Below, one piece after another: positions 10,199 to 19,605 of a stretch of 27,589 nucleotides of DNA (its first letter is position 1; the number at the start of each line of letters is the position of its first letter). The position numbers were made by a program, and so were the translations under genes. The notes beneath the pieces are model-generated. The model made no database searches. It was not told the DNA's origin and was given only the letters and a program-made list of their open reading frames with translations. The stretch is from Chara braunii (Eukaryota; Streptophyta; Charophyceae; Charales; Characeae). Location: contig BFEA01000283.1 of assembly GCA_003427395.1 (NCBI GenBank), positions 1,021,758 to 1,049,346 on the forward strand. The letters run 5' to 3'.

Positions 10199-11434
10199 TC
10201 TGTTTCAGTTTATGTCAGTGGTTTGTGTTAGGTTCCCTACAACATTTCTTATTTTTGCGGGCGCTTAGCTAGTGGCGATTGTTGACCTCTTCTAAAAATT
10301 TCTTAATCTGATTCCTTTGGTCATCTCATGCTCTAATTGAATTGGTGATCCGTGAGTTCAAGCAAAAGTACATTCTGCAGTTCGGAGCCCCGAAAACTCT
10401 CGTGAGTGATCGAGACCCACGCTTCATCTGTACGGAATGGAAAGACCTCACGGCCCAACTCCCTGGCCTTAGGCTATGCATGACATCTCGCTGTCATCCC
10501 GAAGCCAACGGTTTGGCTGAGGAAATCAACCAGACTGTGTTCCAACTTCTCCGCGCTTTAATCATTCTGGATCAGGAAACATGGGATGAAGAGTTGTATT
10601 CCGTCAAGCGGTTGTACAACAACTCCATCCATTATGCCACCGGCATGACACCAAACAGGCTGCATTACGGTTGTCAGATTCATAATCTGCTCTCCTACTT
10701 ATTCCCTGAGCAGCCAGCTGGTTTAACACCCGATAGGCCTGGCTTCAGGGTTAAGTACGATCGCTTGCTCAAAGTTGCCATCGCAGAAATGACCAAGCGA
10801 TAGCACACCATGATCCATCATGCAAACGAAAAGCGCCGACCTTCAGATATTGAAGTGGGAAGTTATGTCTGGGTCAAGATGTCTGAGTTTTTAGAAGAAG
10901 AGGGAGTATCACGCAAACTTCTTCCACTCTACTATGGTCCATGGGAAGTTCTGGATGTGATTGGCGAAGATAAATTTGGTCCTTCGTACGTGGTTCAAGT
11001 TGTTGTGCCACCTCATGTACGTACATACCCTGTTTTTCATGCATCAAAATTGTATCTCCACCGTGATGCTAAATCGTTCGATTACCGTGAAGACATGATT
11101 CCTTGTGCAATCAATGGCGAACATGAGATAGACAAAATTAAACAGCACGTAGCGAATGGACGCAACATACATTACCAGGTTCATTTTATGTACCACTTGT
11201 TGGATGATGTATATTGGATTTCCAAGCAGGAACTGCTGCGCAGCGCACCACGCGTTGTTAAAGCCTACAAGTGACGAATCCCCTCTAATGATGCACCTAG
11301 AATTCCTGCCAAGCTCACTGCGACCGAGTATTCTCGAAATCTCTTTGCCTCGTTTGCCTACGATGCGTTTGTCGGGGACTCCGAATGAGTTACTCGCTCG
11401 AAGGGACCTCTCTCTCGAGGGGGGAGTAGTATGA
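10199..11434 (+). pseudogene. Ty3/gypsy integrase tail with chromodomain-like end (relic)
   Basis: Degenerate integrase sequence begins with SVSV near 10199 and reaches VAIVDLF at 10272-10292 in a shifted frame. From 10312 frame 1 is clear: VSDRDPRF at 10402-10425 (second catalytic Asp 10408-10410) and the Glu of GLAEEIN at 10519-10521. I count 36 residues between them, one more than the usual 35. YNNSIHYATGMTP and the GPWEVLDV block (GPY/F-like) follow, then a weak chromodomain (YQVHF through YWISKQELL, about 11176-11240). There is one in-frame TAG at 10801. The first catalytic Asp appears lost. RT, RNase H and the integrase zinc domain are not present upstream, so this is a 3' fragment. Integrase would insert element DNA, and the chromodomain would guide it to chromatin. 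Confidence 0.85.
11417..11426 (+). other. Polypurine tract (PPT) of the gypsy relic
   Basis: GAGGGGGGAG follows the end of the integrase frame and is followed within a few bases by ATGATGACCC, which could be the TG start of a 3' LTR. PPTs prime plus-strand synthesis just before the 3' LTR. The far end of such an LTR could not be fixed. Confidence 0.55.
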
Positions 11435-12073
11435 TGACCCGACCAAACAGCGACTGAAACACACAGCTGATTTCTGAGTTTTTATCATAGACTGAATGCC
11501 TTGCTGAGTTCCCCGCTTGCTACTAAGTTCTCTAAGTCTATGTGTATGCACGCTTGCTGGACTGCATGTCTGTCTGAGTGCTGGTTGGCTTGAGTGTGTG
11601 TGTGGCCCTCAATGACACTTATTCGTTCGTTGGGCCCTCAAGGCCGGTACTTACCTGTGGCCGTGACATTGAGGGATTGCAGCGGGGGAAAACACTCAAG
11701 TAGCAGGTAGGCCGGTACCGCACCCTGAAGAGGTAGATGTGGGGGTACTGGAGGTCGAGCAGAAGAAGACAAAAGTGGCATTTTGAGGAAGCCCAGTAGT
11801 TGTCGGCTAGGTCTTGGCGGGTACCAGTCCAACAAGTCTGAGTCTGGGGCCTGTACGGGCAATATCAGAGTTTGCAATGATGTTTCCCTCCGAAAGGGAG
11901 GAGTTACCGGTTGTTTGGGAAGGCCGAGCGGCCTTGAAGTCATCGCCCAAGAGGCAAGCAAGCCGCTATATCTCCAGGTCAGGCAAAGAGCTCAGCCTCA
12001 TTGTCGGTGTGCAAGTTTGGCGACACACTGGTTGGAGCGCTGGCTGGAGCAGCGCTAGCTTGGAGCAGCGCTG
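11435..12073. other. LTR-like or intergenic region after the gypsy relic
   Basis: No plus-strand gene is supported. The region starts just after the PPT, so at least the first part is probably 3' LTR. It contains an imperfect inverted repeat (11606-11618 with 11663-11675, 12 of 13 bases pairing) and, on the minus strand, a perfect splice-donor string at 11646-11657. A 107-codon minus-strand frame (11638-11961) is Pro/Leu-rich and unrecognised. Confidence 0.4.
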
Positions 12074-12142
12074 CTAGGGAAGAAGCAAGGACTCGGAGGA
12101 GGAAAAAGGACAGGAAGGGGGAAGAGCGCCAGAGGTACTTAC
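12074..12142 (-). other. Candidate minus-strand 69-bp intron
   Basis: Read on the minus strand, CAG|GTAAGTACC (plus 12134-12145) is a perfect donor. It is followed by a pyrimidine-rich stretch ending in CTTCCCTAG (acceptor AG at plus 12074-12075). Just upstream of the donor an ATG in ATGGCTGCC context is present. The reading frame does not stay open for long after joining: from that ATG a TAG is met within about 20 bases of the second exon. It is therefore a splice-signal observation and not a gene model. It could be a decayed captured gene piece. Confidence 0.3.
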
Positions 12143-12144
12143 CT

Positions 12145-14060
12145 GGATATGGTGGCAGCCATCTTCATCACCTTGGTGGGCGCTGCAGCAGGAAGGCCCC
12201 AGCGGGGGTTGAGCTACACCAAGAAGCTTCGAGGCAGAGTCAGGCATGGCGGCCTAAGCTAAGGCAGCCATAGCTGTTTTGGGTTGTCCTTTGGATATCT
12301 GGGCAAAGCCTAGTAGTCTGCCATAGCCTCAGCCTATGAGAGTGAAGAGTGGGAGAGGCGGCCATGGCTATGGTGGACCTCTAGTGATACCTGCAATAGA
12401 AGAGGGATTTAGACTTTGATTCTGGTTCAGCTATTCAACATTGTATTATCATTTCTTGTGTGAATAGAGAGGAGGAGATAAGGAGGAAGGAAGAGTTGAG
12501 CAAAGAAGAAGAGCTTGCTTTATCATTTGTCTATATTGGTGTACATCATCTTCTTCTTCTTTCTTACTTCTTCGTCTTCTTCTTACCCTCTCTCTCCTCT
12601 CAAGTTCATTCATTTCTTCTGCAATTGGACAACATTGTACTATTTGATGAATGTGTATCTCGAAATTGGCCTGGATCATAACATGCACATGTTCTAGGCA
12701 GAGACCCTCAGCGAGCCCTGTGCCCACCCTAAGTGAAGGCGGGCAAGAATATTGACAAACGGCCAAAATTTGACATTTTTTCATAAGTGGGTATCAGACA
12801 GTTGCAGCATGCCAGTTGGTTACAGAGCAACGTGAGCCTCTCCAAGCTCTTTCCGAAAGTTGCAGCCTCGACGGGCAGTTGAGCCAGGGCCCCGTACAGT
12901 TAAGGCTCTGGGCGTGTGCGGCCGACACGTCATACAAGAACCACACACCAATGAGATTGCAGCATTGTCGACACATAGTGGTCGTAAGCCAATAAGATCA
13001 AAGCAAACATGTGGAGGACCGTGGAATGTCTGGACGTGCCCAACTGTAAAGGGCCAAGGCCCGTAACTGCAACTGGGTCTCAGTGCAGGCACTGAGGCCT
13101 GGTGTAGGGCCAAACCCCGGTAGACTTTCGAGCCTTAGTCGACCCCAATGTGGGTCCCAGTTGGCTTGGCACGGTCACGCTCATGCTCAAGGCGCGGACC
13201 ATTTGTCCTGGGCTCACCCCCACCTAGTGCTTTGAGATGGATGGGGGTGGACCATCGTGCAAGAGAGCTTTGACATTGGGGATGTAGCTCAGCCCTCACG
13301 CTGGGTGGCAGTCCCGCTGCTCATTCGGCAACGCTGATTTTTTTGCTTCTTGGTTGTGTTCTCAAGCAATTGCTCCTTCCAATACGCAGGTAGTCCAGGG
13401 GTCCTTTAAGAGTTTTCTTCTCTTGTGCGCAGGCTAAGCGTCATCCTTAGGCCGCACACCATTTCCCTAAGCATTGTGATCCTACGGCGTCATCGGGCGG
13501 GCGGCGATGCCGTCCTTCCCCTCGCCTCTACGCACCCATCTGATCTCATACATCTCATTCAACCTTATCGACGCAGGCCCCTTAGTCCTTTTGGGGCCTT
13601 TACATGCATGCACACACGACTTCCCATTTTCCATCGACAAGATTGCACTTCATTCTCTCGTTTACACTCCAAGTCTCAAACGCAAAGGTCATTTTCATGG
13701 ATCGTTTTTGTGCTAAGGGCCCCGTGGTCGGAAGATGATGCGGCGCAGCAGCAGAAATTGACTCGCCGCAGTAAACTCCTGCGCTGCGTCAAAATTGCGT
13801 CCGCAGTCATGGACCCTAGCGCTTTGGTTAAACTTCCCCTGGGCCGAAACCGAGGGAAAGACGGCGCGACGGTACGGTTCCCTGAAGACCTGATCTTCCT
13901 CGTTGGACTGGACCGACGTGACCAAAATAGGCCAATTAGTGGGGTCCGGTCCAAACGGCACCTAAAATGGACCAAGGGTTAGTGAGATATTCAAGTTTGA
14001 CCGGTTGGGACCGGATCGACACGACCACGTAACCTGGCTAGGAAAGGAACAGCCCTAAGT
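12145..14060. other. Region without a supported gene
   Basis: Frames up to 185 codons exist (13425-13982, plus strand), but they match no family I know, start without a clear context and have LTR-like composition. The stretch 12449-12784 is pyrimidine/purine biased. A 9-base match to the tRNA-iMet type PBS (GGTATCAGA, about 12789) and a 15-base tRNA-like start (GGGGATGTAGCTCAG, 13276) were seen but do not hold up as features. Confidence 0.5.
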
Positions 14061-14108
14061 AAGCCATATAAATGAACAGTCAGACCAAAATAATTAAAAT
14101 AGGGTCAT

Positions 14109-14311
14109 GTGCTATTTTTAGCACAGGACTGACTCTCCGTTTCCATAAGTCGGGCCTGCGCCAGTCCCGTTTTGAAAATAACACAGCCCCACGCTATTTT
14201 TAGCGTGCGACTGACTGTTCATCTACTGGGGACTGGGCCTGCGCCAGTCCCGTTCTAAAAATAGGACTGACTGTTCATATCCTGAGGTCAGGACTGCTGC
14301 TATTTTTAGCA
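14109..14311. repeat. Three related stem-loops within a short repeat block
   Basis: The core GCTATTTTTAGC occurs at 14109-14124 (as GTGCTATTTTTAGCAC), 14190-14207 (CACGCTATTTTTAGCGTG) and 14298-14311. Each is a perfect inverted repeat around TTTT. Direct repeats surround them: GGGCCTGCGCCAGTCCCGTT at 14152 and again at 14235, and GACTGACTGTTCAT at about 14209 and 14264, with an inverted partial copy near 14071. The block lies just upstream of a TATA box, as in LTR U3 enhancer repeats. Confidence 0.6.
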
Positions 14312-14370
14312 CAGGCCCGGTCTAGAGTTTGACCACCGACCATAGGACTGCAGCACATCCCCGATCACTT

Positions 14371-14396
14371 GGTCTCTCCATTATAAAAGAGAGACC
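14371..14396 (+). promoter_or_regulatory. TATA box in the loop of a perfect 8-bp palindrome
   Basis: GGTCTCTC (14371-14378) and GAGAGACC (14389-14396) are exact inverted repeats enclosing CATTATAAAA. TATAAAAG is a strong TATA element. The repeat block upstream suggests a retroelement promoter, with transcription starting about 30 bp downstream. No open gene starts immediately after it. Confidence 0.5.
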
Positions 14397-14399
14397 ACG

Positions 14400-15270
14400 T
14401 CACTCAGAAGAGACAGATCGGCATGCGTGAGACGCAAGTGGCGCATCAGACAGCGAGAGAGAACCCTCGCTTACGGGAACACTACAGCCTTGACGGAACG
14501 GCAAGGAGCGAAAGGCATGGGCCAAAGAACTGCGACGTGCCAGCAGGAGCAAGAGGCGAGCATGGAGCAGGAGACAAGAGAATCGAGCAGGAGGCAAGCA
14601 AGGGAAGGAGTGAGGAAAGGGAGGGGCAAGATTGGTCCCTCACTTTCCCTCTCTCACCCTTTCCCCTAACTCTCATCATCTCTTCTCTCTCTTCTCTCCC
14701 TTTCCTCTCTTTCCCTCCTCTCTTCAATTGCCTCCGTGGGCTATGTGTGTGTTGTATCTGATCTATGCAGACTATGCATAAGCTCTGTTGATTGGTCATG
14801 CGCTCACGCGCTGTATCTGAGGGTTGACCCTGAACTGAACACCGGAGAACACTGTACTTGATGGCTGGCTATGAGTCGTGCACTCAAGTGCTGTATTTGA
14901 GAGTCGGATATGAGATAAGCGCCAGCAAGCAATCAAATAGAATCCGCTGATTAGCTGTGTCGAGAGCCATTGAAATTGAGTTTTCATAATACTTTGCTTG
15001 ACTGTATGCTGGTTCACTGTCTTTATTGTGCCAAGAGGGCACTCGATTTATGATTGATTATGCCAGGGCGCACTCAGTTGAAGTATGCCAATTTGCTGCG
15101 CCCAGAGGGGAACTTAATCTGAGCATGTCCCTGCGACTGTGCGCATCTTCATGCGACATTGCGCAAAAAGTGATTTCACATAATCGATTTGCAAAGTGAT
15201 TTTCGGGAACTGCGACTGTGCGCACTTTAGCCCAAGTGCGACACTGCACTTTCTGATAAATGCAGGTGCT
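14400..15270. other. Leader-like region without a supported gene
   Basis: Sequence downstream of the TATA box is purine-rich (14400-14630), then pyrimidine-rich (14640-14740), then becomes loosely repetitive. Words such as GCTGTATCTGAG and GACTGTGCGCA recur and foreshadow the arrays that follow. No credible coding frame is seen. Confidence 0.5.
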
Positions 15271-15274
15271 GTAC

Positions 15275-15530
15275 CGATTTTGGGAATGCCAGCGCAGTCT
15301 TTATGAGTAAACAAGTCGATTTTGAGACTGCCAGCGCAGTCCCACTAAGTTACAAGTCGATTTTGAGACTGCCAGCGCAGTCCCATTGAGTAACAAGCAG
15401 ATTTTGAGACTGATAGCGCAGTCATGTCGAGTTTCAAGCCAATTCTGAGACTGCAAACGCAGTCATACCGAGTTCCAAACCGATTTTGAGTGCTAATGCA
15501 GTCGCACGAGCCATACCAATTATCCAGCCG
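15275..15530. repeat. Minisatellite A, 41-bp unit
   Basis: Units begin with CGATTTTGAGACTGCCAGCG or a variant at 15275, 15317, 15358, 15399, 15440 and 15481, giving spacings of 42, 41, 41, 41 and 41. Copies diverge toward the 3' end. Confidence 0.9.
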
Positions 15531-15589
15531 ACTCAGACTTTGTTTGCACAGTCACATTGAGTATTTCGCTGTGCGCAGCGTGCGCACTC

Positions 15590-16610
15590 CACTTTAGGGT
15601 CATTTGCCACTGTGCGCAGTTGAGCCCCGTATCTGAGGGCCATTTGCCACTGTGCGCAGTTGAGCGCCGTATTTGAGGGCCATTTGCCACTGTGCGCAGT
15701 TGAGCCCCGTATCTGAGGGCCGTTTGCCACTGTGCGCGGTTGAGCGCCGTATCTGAGGACCATTTGCCACTTGAGCACCGTATCTGAGGGCCATCTGAGC
15801 CATTTGCCACTGTGCGCAGTTGAGCGCCGTATCTGAGGGCCATTTGCCACTGTGCGCAGTTGAGCGCCGTATCTGAGGGCCATTTGCCACTGAGCGCAGT
15901 TCAGCGTCGTATCTAAGGGCCATTTGCCACTGTGCGCAGTTGAGCGCCGCATCTGAGGGCCATTTGCCACTGAGCGCAGTTGAGCACCGTATCTGAGGGC
16001 CATCTGAGCCATTTGCCACTGTGCGCAGTTGAGCACCGTACCTGAGGGCCATCTGAGCCATTTGCCACTGTGTGCAATTGAGCACCGTATCTGAGGGCCA
16101 TTTAAGTCTGTGCGCTGCTCGCACCGTATTTGAGGGTCATTTGAGCCATTTGCTACCGTGCGCTGCTCGCACCATATCTGAGGGCCATCTGAGNNNNNNN
16201 NNNNNNNNNNNNNNNNNNNNNNNNNNNNNNNNNNNNNNNNNNNNNNNNNNNNNNNNNNNNNNNNNNNNNNNNNNNNNNNNNNNNNNNNNNNNNNNNNNNN
16301 NNNNNNNNNNNNNNNNNNNNNNNNNNNNNNNNNNNNNNNNNNNNNNNNNNNNNNNNNNNCATTTGAGTCGGTGCGCTGCTCGCACCGTATTTGAGGGTCA
16401 TTTGAGCCATTTGCTACCGTGCGCTGCTCGCACCATATCTGAGGGCCATCTGAGCCATTTGCCACCGTGCGCAGTTGAGCGCCGTATTTGAGGGCCATTT
16501 GAGCCATTTGCCACTGTGCGCAGTTGAGCGCCGTATGTGAGGGTCATTTGAGCCATTTGTCGCTGTGCGCAGTTGAGCGCCGTATATGAGGACCATCTCT
16601 GAACGTGCTA
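15590..16610. repeat. Minisatellite B, 40-bp unit, with assembly gap
   Basis: The unit contains CATTTGCCACTGTGCGCAGT followed by TGAGCNCCGTATCTGAGGGC. Spacing is exactly 40 in the first copies (15601, 15641, 15681). Longer variants carry an extra CATCTGAGC. The unit is not a multiple of three, so the long minus-strand open frames through it are an artefact of the repeat. Confidence 0.95.
16194..16359. other. Assembly gap (166 N)
   Basis: The bases are unknown. The 95 bp on the left (16099-16193) and right (16360-16454) of the gap differ at only two positions, so the gap lies inside a repeated higher-order unit of array B and its true size is uncertain. Confidence 0.99.
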
Positions 16611-16990
16611 TTCGGAAGTGCTATTTCTGAATAATGCCATTTCTGAACGAGTCATTTCTGAACAGTGTTATTCGCAAGTGCTATTTCTGAACAAGTGATA
16701 TTCGCAAGTGCTATTTCTGAACAGGGCTGTTCGCAAGTGCTATTTCTGAACAGTGCTGTTCGCAAGTGCTATTTCTGAACAGTGCTATTCGCAAAGAACC
16801 ATTTCCGAATAGTGATGTTCACAAGTGCTATTTCTGAACAGTGCTATTCGCAAAGAGCCATTTCTGAATAGTGTTGTTCGCAAGTGCTACTTCTGAACAG
16901 TGCCATTTAGCAGGACCTATTTTCTGAACAGTGCCATTTCGCAAGAGCTATTTCGGAAAAGCTATTTCTGAGCATTGTGGGCCATTACTG
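16610..16990. repeat. Minisatellite C, 29-30-bp unit
   Basis: The unit CTATTTCTGAACAGTGCT plus TTCGCAAGTG starts at 16681, 16711, 16740 and 16769, with degenerate copies on both sides up to about 16990. Confidence 0.9.
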
Positions 16991-17316
16991 AGCACCGTGC
17001 TATTTGTCAGGGCCATTACTGAGCATTGTGCTGTTTGCATCAGTACGCAGTTGCGCACCTTGATTGAGAATCGTTTTGTTATTCGCATCTGTGCGTTGTT
17101 TCGCATCATGAGTGATGATCATACATGACCAACTCCAGGGGTACCAGTGTTCGTTTCCACTGAGTATTTAGTCTGCATTTGATGATAATAGTTGCCCCGG
17201 CCTTAAGAGGAGGCCGAGTAATTATCTTGTTTGACTGAACATCGAAGTCGCAAACAGAAGCATCTTTAGTTATCATTTGACTGATAGTGTGCGCCCAGAC
17301 TTTTTTTTTTTTTTTT

Positions 17317-17960
17317 CAGTGCGCGATCGCGCGCGCCCAGATCAGATAATTATTTTCAGTGCGCGCTCGCGCGCGCCCAGATCAGATAATTATTTTCAGA
17401 GCGCGCCCGCGCGCCCCGAGACCAGATATTATATTTAAAGTCCGTGCCCGCGTGCGCCCTGACCAGATATTATTTTTAAGTGCGCGCCCATGCGCGCCCA
17501 AGCTTGGAACAGAAGTTAGGTGCGCGCCCATGTGCATCAAGCTTGGCATCGCAGTTAGAGTGCGCGCCCATGCACGCCCAAGCTTGGAATAGCAGTTAGA
17601 GTGCGCGCCCATGCGCGCCCAAGCTTGGAATGGCAGTTAAGTGAGCGCCCATGCGCACCCAAGCTTAAGAGTGCGCGCCCACGTGCGCCCAAGCTTGATA
17701 CTGTTGTTAGAGTGCGCGCCCATGCGCGCCCAAGCTTGATATTGCAGTTAGAGTGTGCGCCCATGCACGCCCTAGCTCGGCATAGCAGTCAGAGTGAGCG
17801 CCCATGCGCTCCCAAGCTCGACATTGTTGTTAGAGCGTGCGCCCGTGTGCGCCTAGGCTGGATACAGTTATTTGAGTGCGTGCCCATGTGCACCTGCGCT
17901 GGATGTGTTCGCCCAGGCTGGTTATTGTTGTTTGAGTGCGAGCCTACGTACACCCGAGCA
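17317..17960. repeat. Minisatellite D, 40-41-bp unit, GC-rich with HindIII sites
   Basis: Early copies (17317, 17357, 17397) are 40 bp with an AGATCAGATAATTATTTT half. Later copies carry GTGCGCGCCCATGCGCGCCC and AAGCTTG. AAGCTT sites fall at 17500, 17539, 17580, 17621, 17661, 17691 and 17732. The array is rich in GCGCGC and a 16-T tract precedes it. Confidence 0.9.
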
Positions 17961-18170
17961 ATAGGATTGCTAGCTGGGATGATTTGCCGTCACGATCCCG
18001 CCGATTTATTCCCTTGCTGATCTGCAATACCTTATGCACACGATATTTTCCCTCGCACGAGGGGCATTGGCAGTTCAGTCCCTGCGCGGATGACCTGGTT
18101 CAATCTAGCCCTAGTACATTCAACACTTACGACTGGTCCCTGTGCATGAGATGTTTCATGGATTAGTTAA

Positions 18171-18470
18171 TGTTCAGCCGAGCCCTTCAGGCGGGCCTAC
18201 ATGAGCTAGTTGTTGTTCAACCGGGCCCTTCAAGCGGGCCTACTTGAGATTGTTGCTGTTCAGCCGGGACCCTTCAGGCGGGCCCACTTTTCGAGATTGT
18301 TGCTGTTCAGCCGGGCCCCTTCAGGCGGGCCCACTTTTCGAGACTGTTGCTGTCCAGCCGGGCCCCTTCAGGCGGGCCCACTTTTCGAGATTGTTGCAGT
18401 TTTCAGCTGGACCCATTCAGGTTGGCCCTATATCGAGTTGCAGTTCAGTCAGGTCATTTAGACAGGCCTC
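18171..18470. repeat. Minisatellite E, 43-47-bp unit
   Basis: The unit GTTCAGCCGGGCCCCTTCAG with GCGGGCCCACTTTTCGAGAT repeats. GAGATTG/GAGACTG starts at 18246, 18293, 18340 and 18387, exactly 47 bp apart. The first units are shorter (43 bp) and the last one is degenerate. GGGCCC and GCGGGCC give each unit local dyad symmetry. Confidence 0.92.
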
Positions 18471-18486
18471 CACATTGAGTTGTTGA

Positions 18487-19150
18487 TTGCTATCCCGCCA
18501 GGTCTTGGAGGGAGTATCTGCATCAGTGAGAGCGTGCATTCCATCCAAGCTGACCCGACATCGTGAGACTACCCCTAAGTGGGGTAGATTGATTGAGAGG
18601 TTCTGCTACAGACATGTGGGACATCAGAGGTTCACTATCAGGGCTAATGAGTCCTCGACTTCGAGACACAAGCTCGTGATCACCTACTCGGTGAAGGGGG
18701 CAGAGACGGGAGTGAAGGGAACCACATACGACAGGATTGTCGATTACATATTTCGCAGGGAGAGCTATTGGAGGGACAATTGGCTACATGTGGTGTTCCC
18801 TCGCGTACCTTCAGCACCTGGGGGCGTGCTCTTCGATTTTGACGGGTGCAACCCCATGCCCCTTCGTGAATCTCGCAACAAGGACAAGAGGCGGAAGGAC
18901 GACCAAATTAGGAGAGAGATAGCCAGATTCAGGGTCCCAATCACTACATGCGTCCAGAGATCGGAGACAGATGAGTCGGACTTGGAGCCCTACTCTGTGA
19001 GTGACATTTATCTGGGCGACTATTTCGACTGGGACACTCACAGGGGTTGAGTTTGTGGACAGCGACAGGAGCACTGGAGACCAGTGAGCGGAGACGTCAG
19101 AGGGCGACATTGAGGAGGATCACACATATTCTTGCACAGTATCTTCTTGA
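18487..19150 (+). CDS. Unrecognised frame A upstream of the second gypsy element
   Basis: Frame 1 is open from just after TGA 18484 to TGA 19048. Near 19043, in a GGGG run, coding character moves to frame 2, which continues with an acidic Ser/Thr tail (GVEFVDSDRSTGDQ, then SEGDIEEDHTYS) to TGA 19148. TGA 19088 inside the tail is where a Trp codon would fit. The protein would be about 220 residues with no ATG at its start, so its first exon may lie upstream; AT/pyrimidine sequence ending CCGCCAG at 18503 could be an acceptor. Visible features are a basic segment (ESRNKDKRRKDDQIRREIAR) and the Trp/Tyr-rich block YIFRRESYWRDNWLHVVFP. I know no family match. It could belong to a retroelement leader or be a host-derived fragment. 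Confidence 0.4.
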
Positions 19151-19167
19151 GGGTAATTGACTCCTAC

Positions 19168-19605
19168 ATGTCAAACGACCCTAGGTCTGAGATAGTTATT
19201 GGTCCCCCAAGAGGGGAGGGTCCGATCCCATACCTCGGAGATGGCTATAGTCATTTGGTCGGGACAGACTTTGCTATGCAGGCTTATCGAAAACCTCTTT
19301 ACGAAGATTGCTTTCTCGAGGTTTCCTACATTTACTCCGGTGAGAGAGGACGTATTGAGATATTGATTGGAGCTTCAGGCGACATCATTCTTGCGGAGGA
19401 ACTTTACCTCAGGAGCGTCGCAGACAAGGAGATGGCCAGATGCATGGCCTATATCTGCAAGATTGATCCAGCAGCGCCTCTCCACATCAGCTATATGGTT
19501 CCAGAGTCTATAGCCACGCGACTTCTCAATGACGAGGCGCCAGATGTGGAGTCCCAGACGGCAGTTCACACTCACGAGGGGGTACCGCTCATTATCATTG
19601 ATTGA
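19168..19605 (+). CDS. Unrecognised frame B, 145 residues
   Basis: An ATG at 19168, 17 bases after the stop of frame A, opens an uninterrupted 145-residue frame ending TGA 19603. The protein is mildly acidic, has no signal peptide or membrane segment, and includes GPPRGEGPIPYLGDGY and CFLEVSYIYSGERGRIEILI. I recognise no domain. The intactness, the ATG start and the tight spacing after frame A make it more than a chance frame. Its central FLEV...IGA...EELYL pattern weakly resembles the frame at 21183-21509 (FEV...IGAV...EHYLEL). This could be distant homology or chance. Confidence 0.45.
   Translation: MSNDPRSEIVIGPPRGEGPIPYLGDGYSHLVGTDFAMQAYRKPLYEDCFLEVSYIYSGERGRIEILIGASGDIILAEELYLRSVADKEMARCMAYICKIDPAAPLHISYMVPESIATRLLNDEAPDVESQTAVHTHEGVPLIIID

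Noticed and set aside
10269-10273. CTAG followed by T after GCGGGCGC, looking like a Helitron 3' end
   Set aside because: Degenerate integrase sequence (SVSV to VAIVDLF) reads across this point from 10199, and the required upstream hairpin is not there.
12786-12797. GGTATCAGA, like a tRNA-iMet primer-binding site
   Set aside because: Only nine bases match, no LTR end precedes it, and no gag/pol follows.
13276-13290. GGGGATGTAGCTCAG, like the start of tRNA-Ala or a SINE A box
   Set aside because: No anticodon arm, B box or acceptor partner follows; only 15 bases match.
13425-13982. 185-codon plus-strand frame
   Set aside because: No recognised domain, no good start, composition like the surrounding non-coding DNA, overlapped by similar-length minus-strand frames.
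14423-14761. Arg/Glu-rich 112-codon frame after the TATA box
   Set aside because: Purine-biased DNA, no family match, opposed by an equally long minus-strand frame.
15533-16596. Long minus-strand open frames (up to 324 codons) with ALRYGAQLRTVANG-like repeats
   Set aside because: They arise from the 40-bp minisatellite read in three frames and run through the N gap.
17359-18020. Arg/Ala/Pro-rich open frames on both strands
   Set aside because: Translation of minisatellite D; no start context or family.
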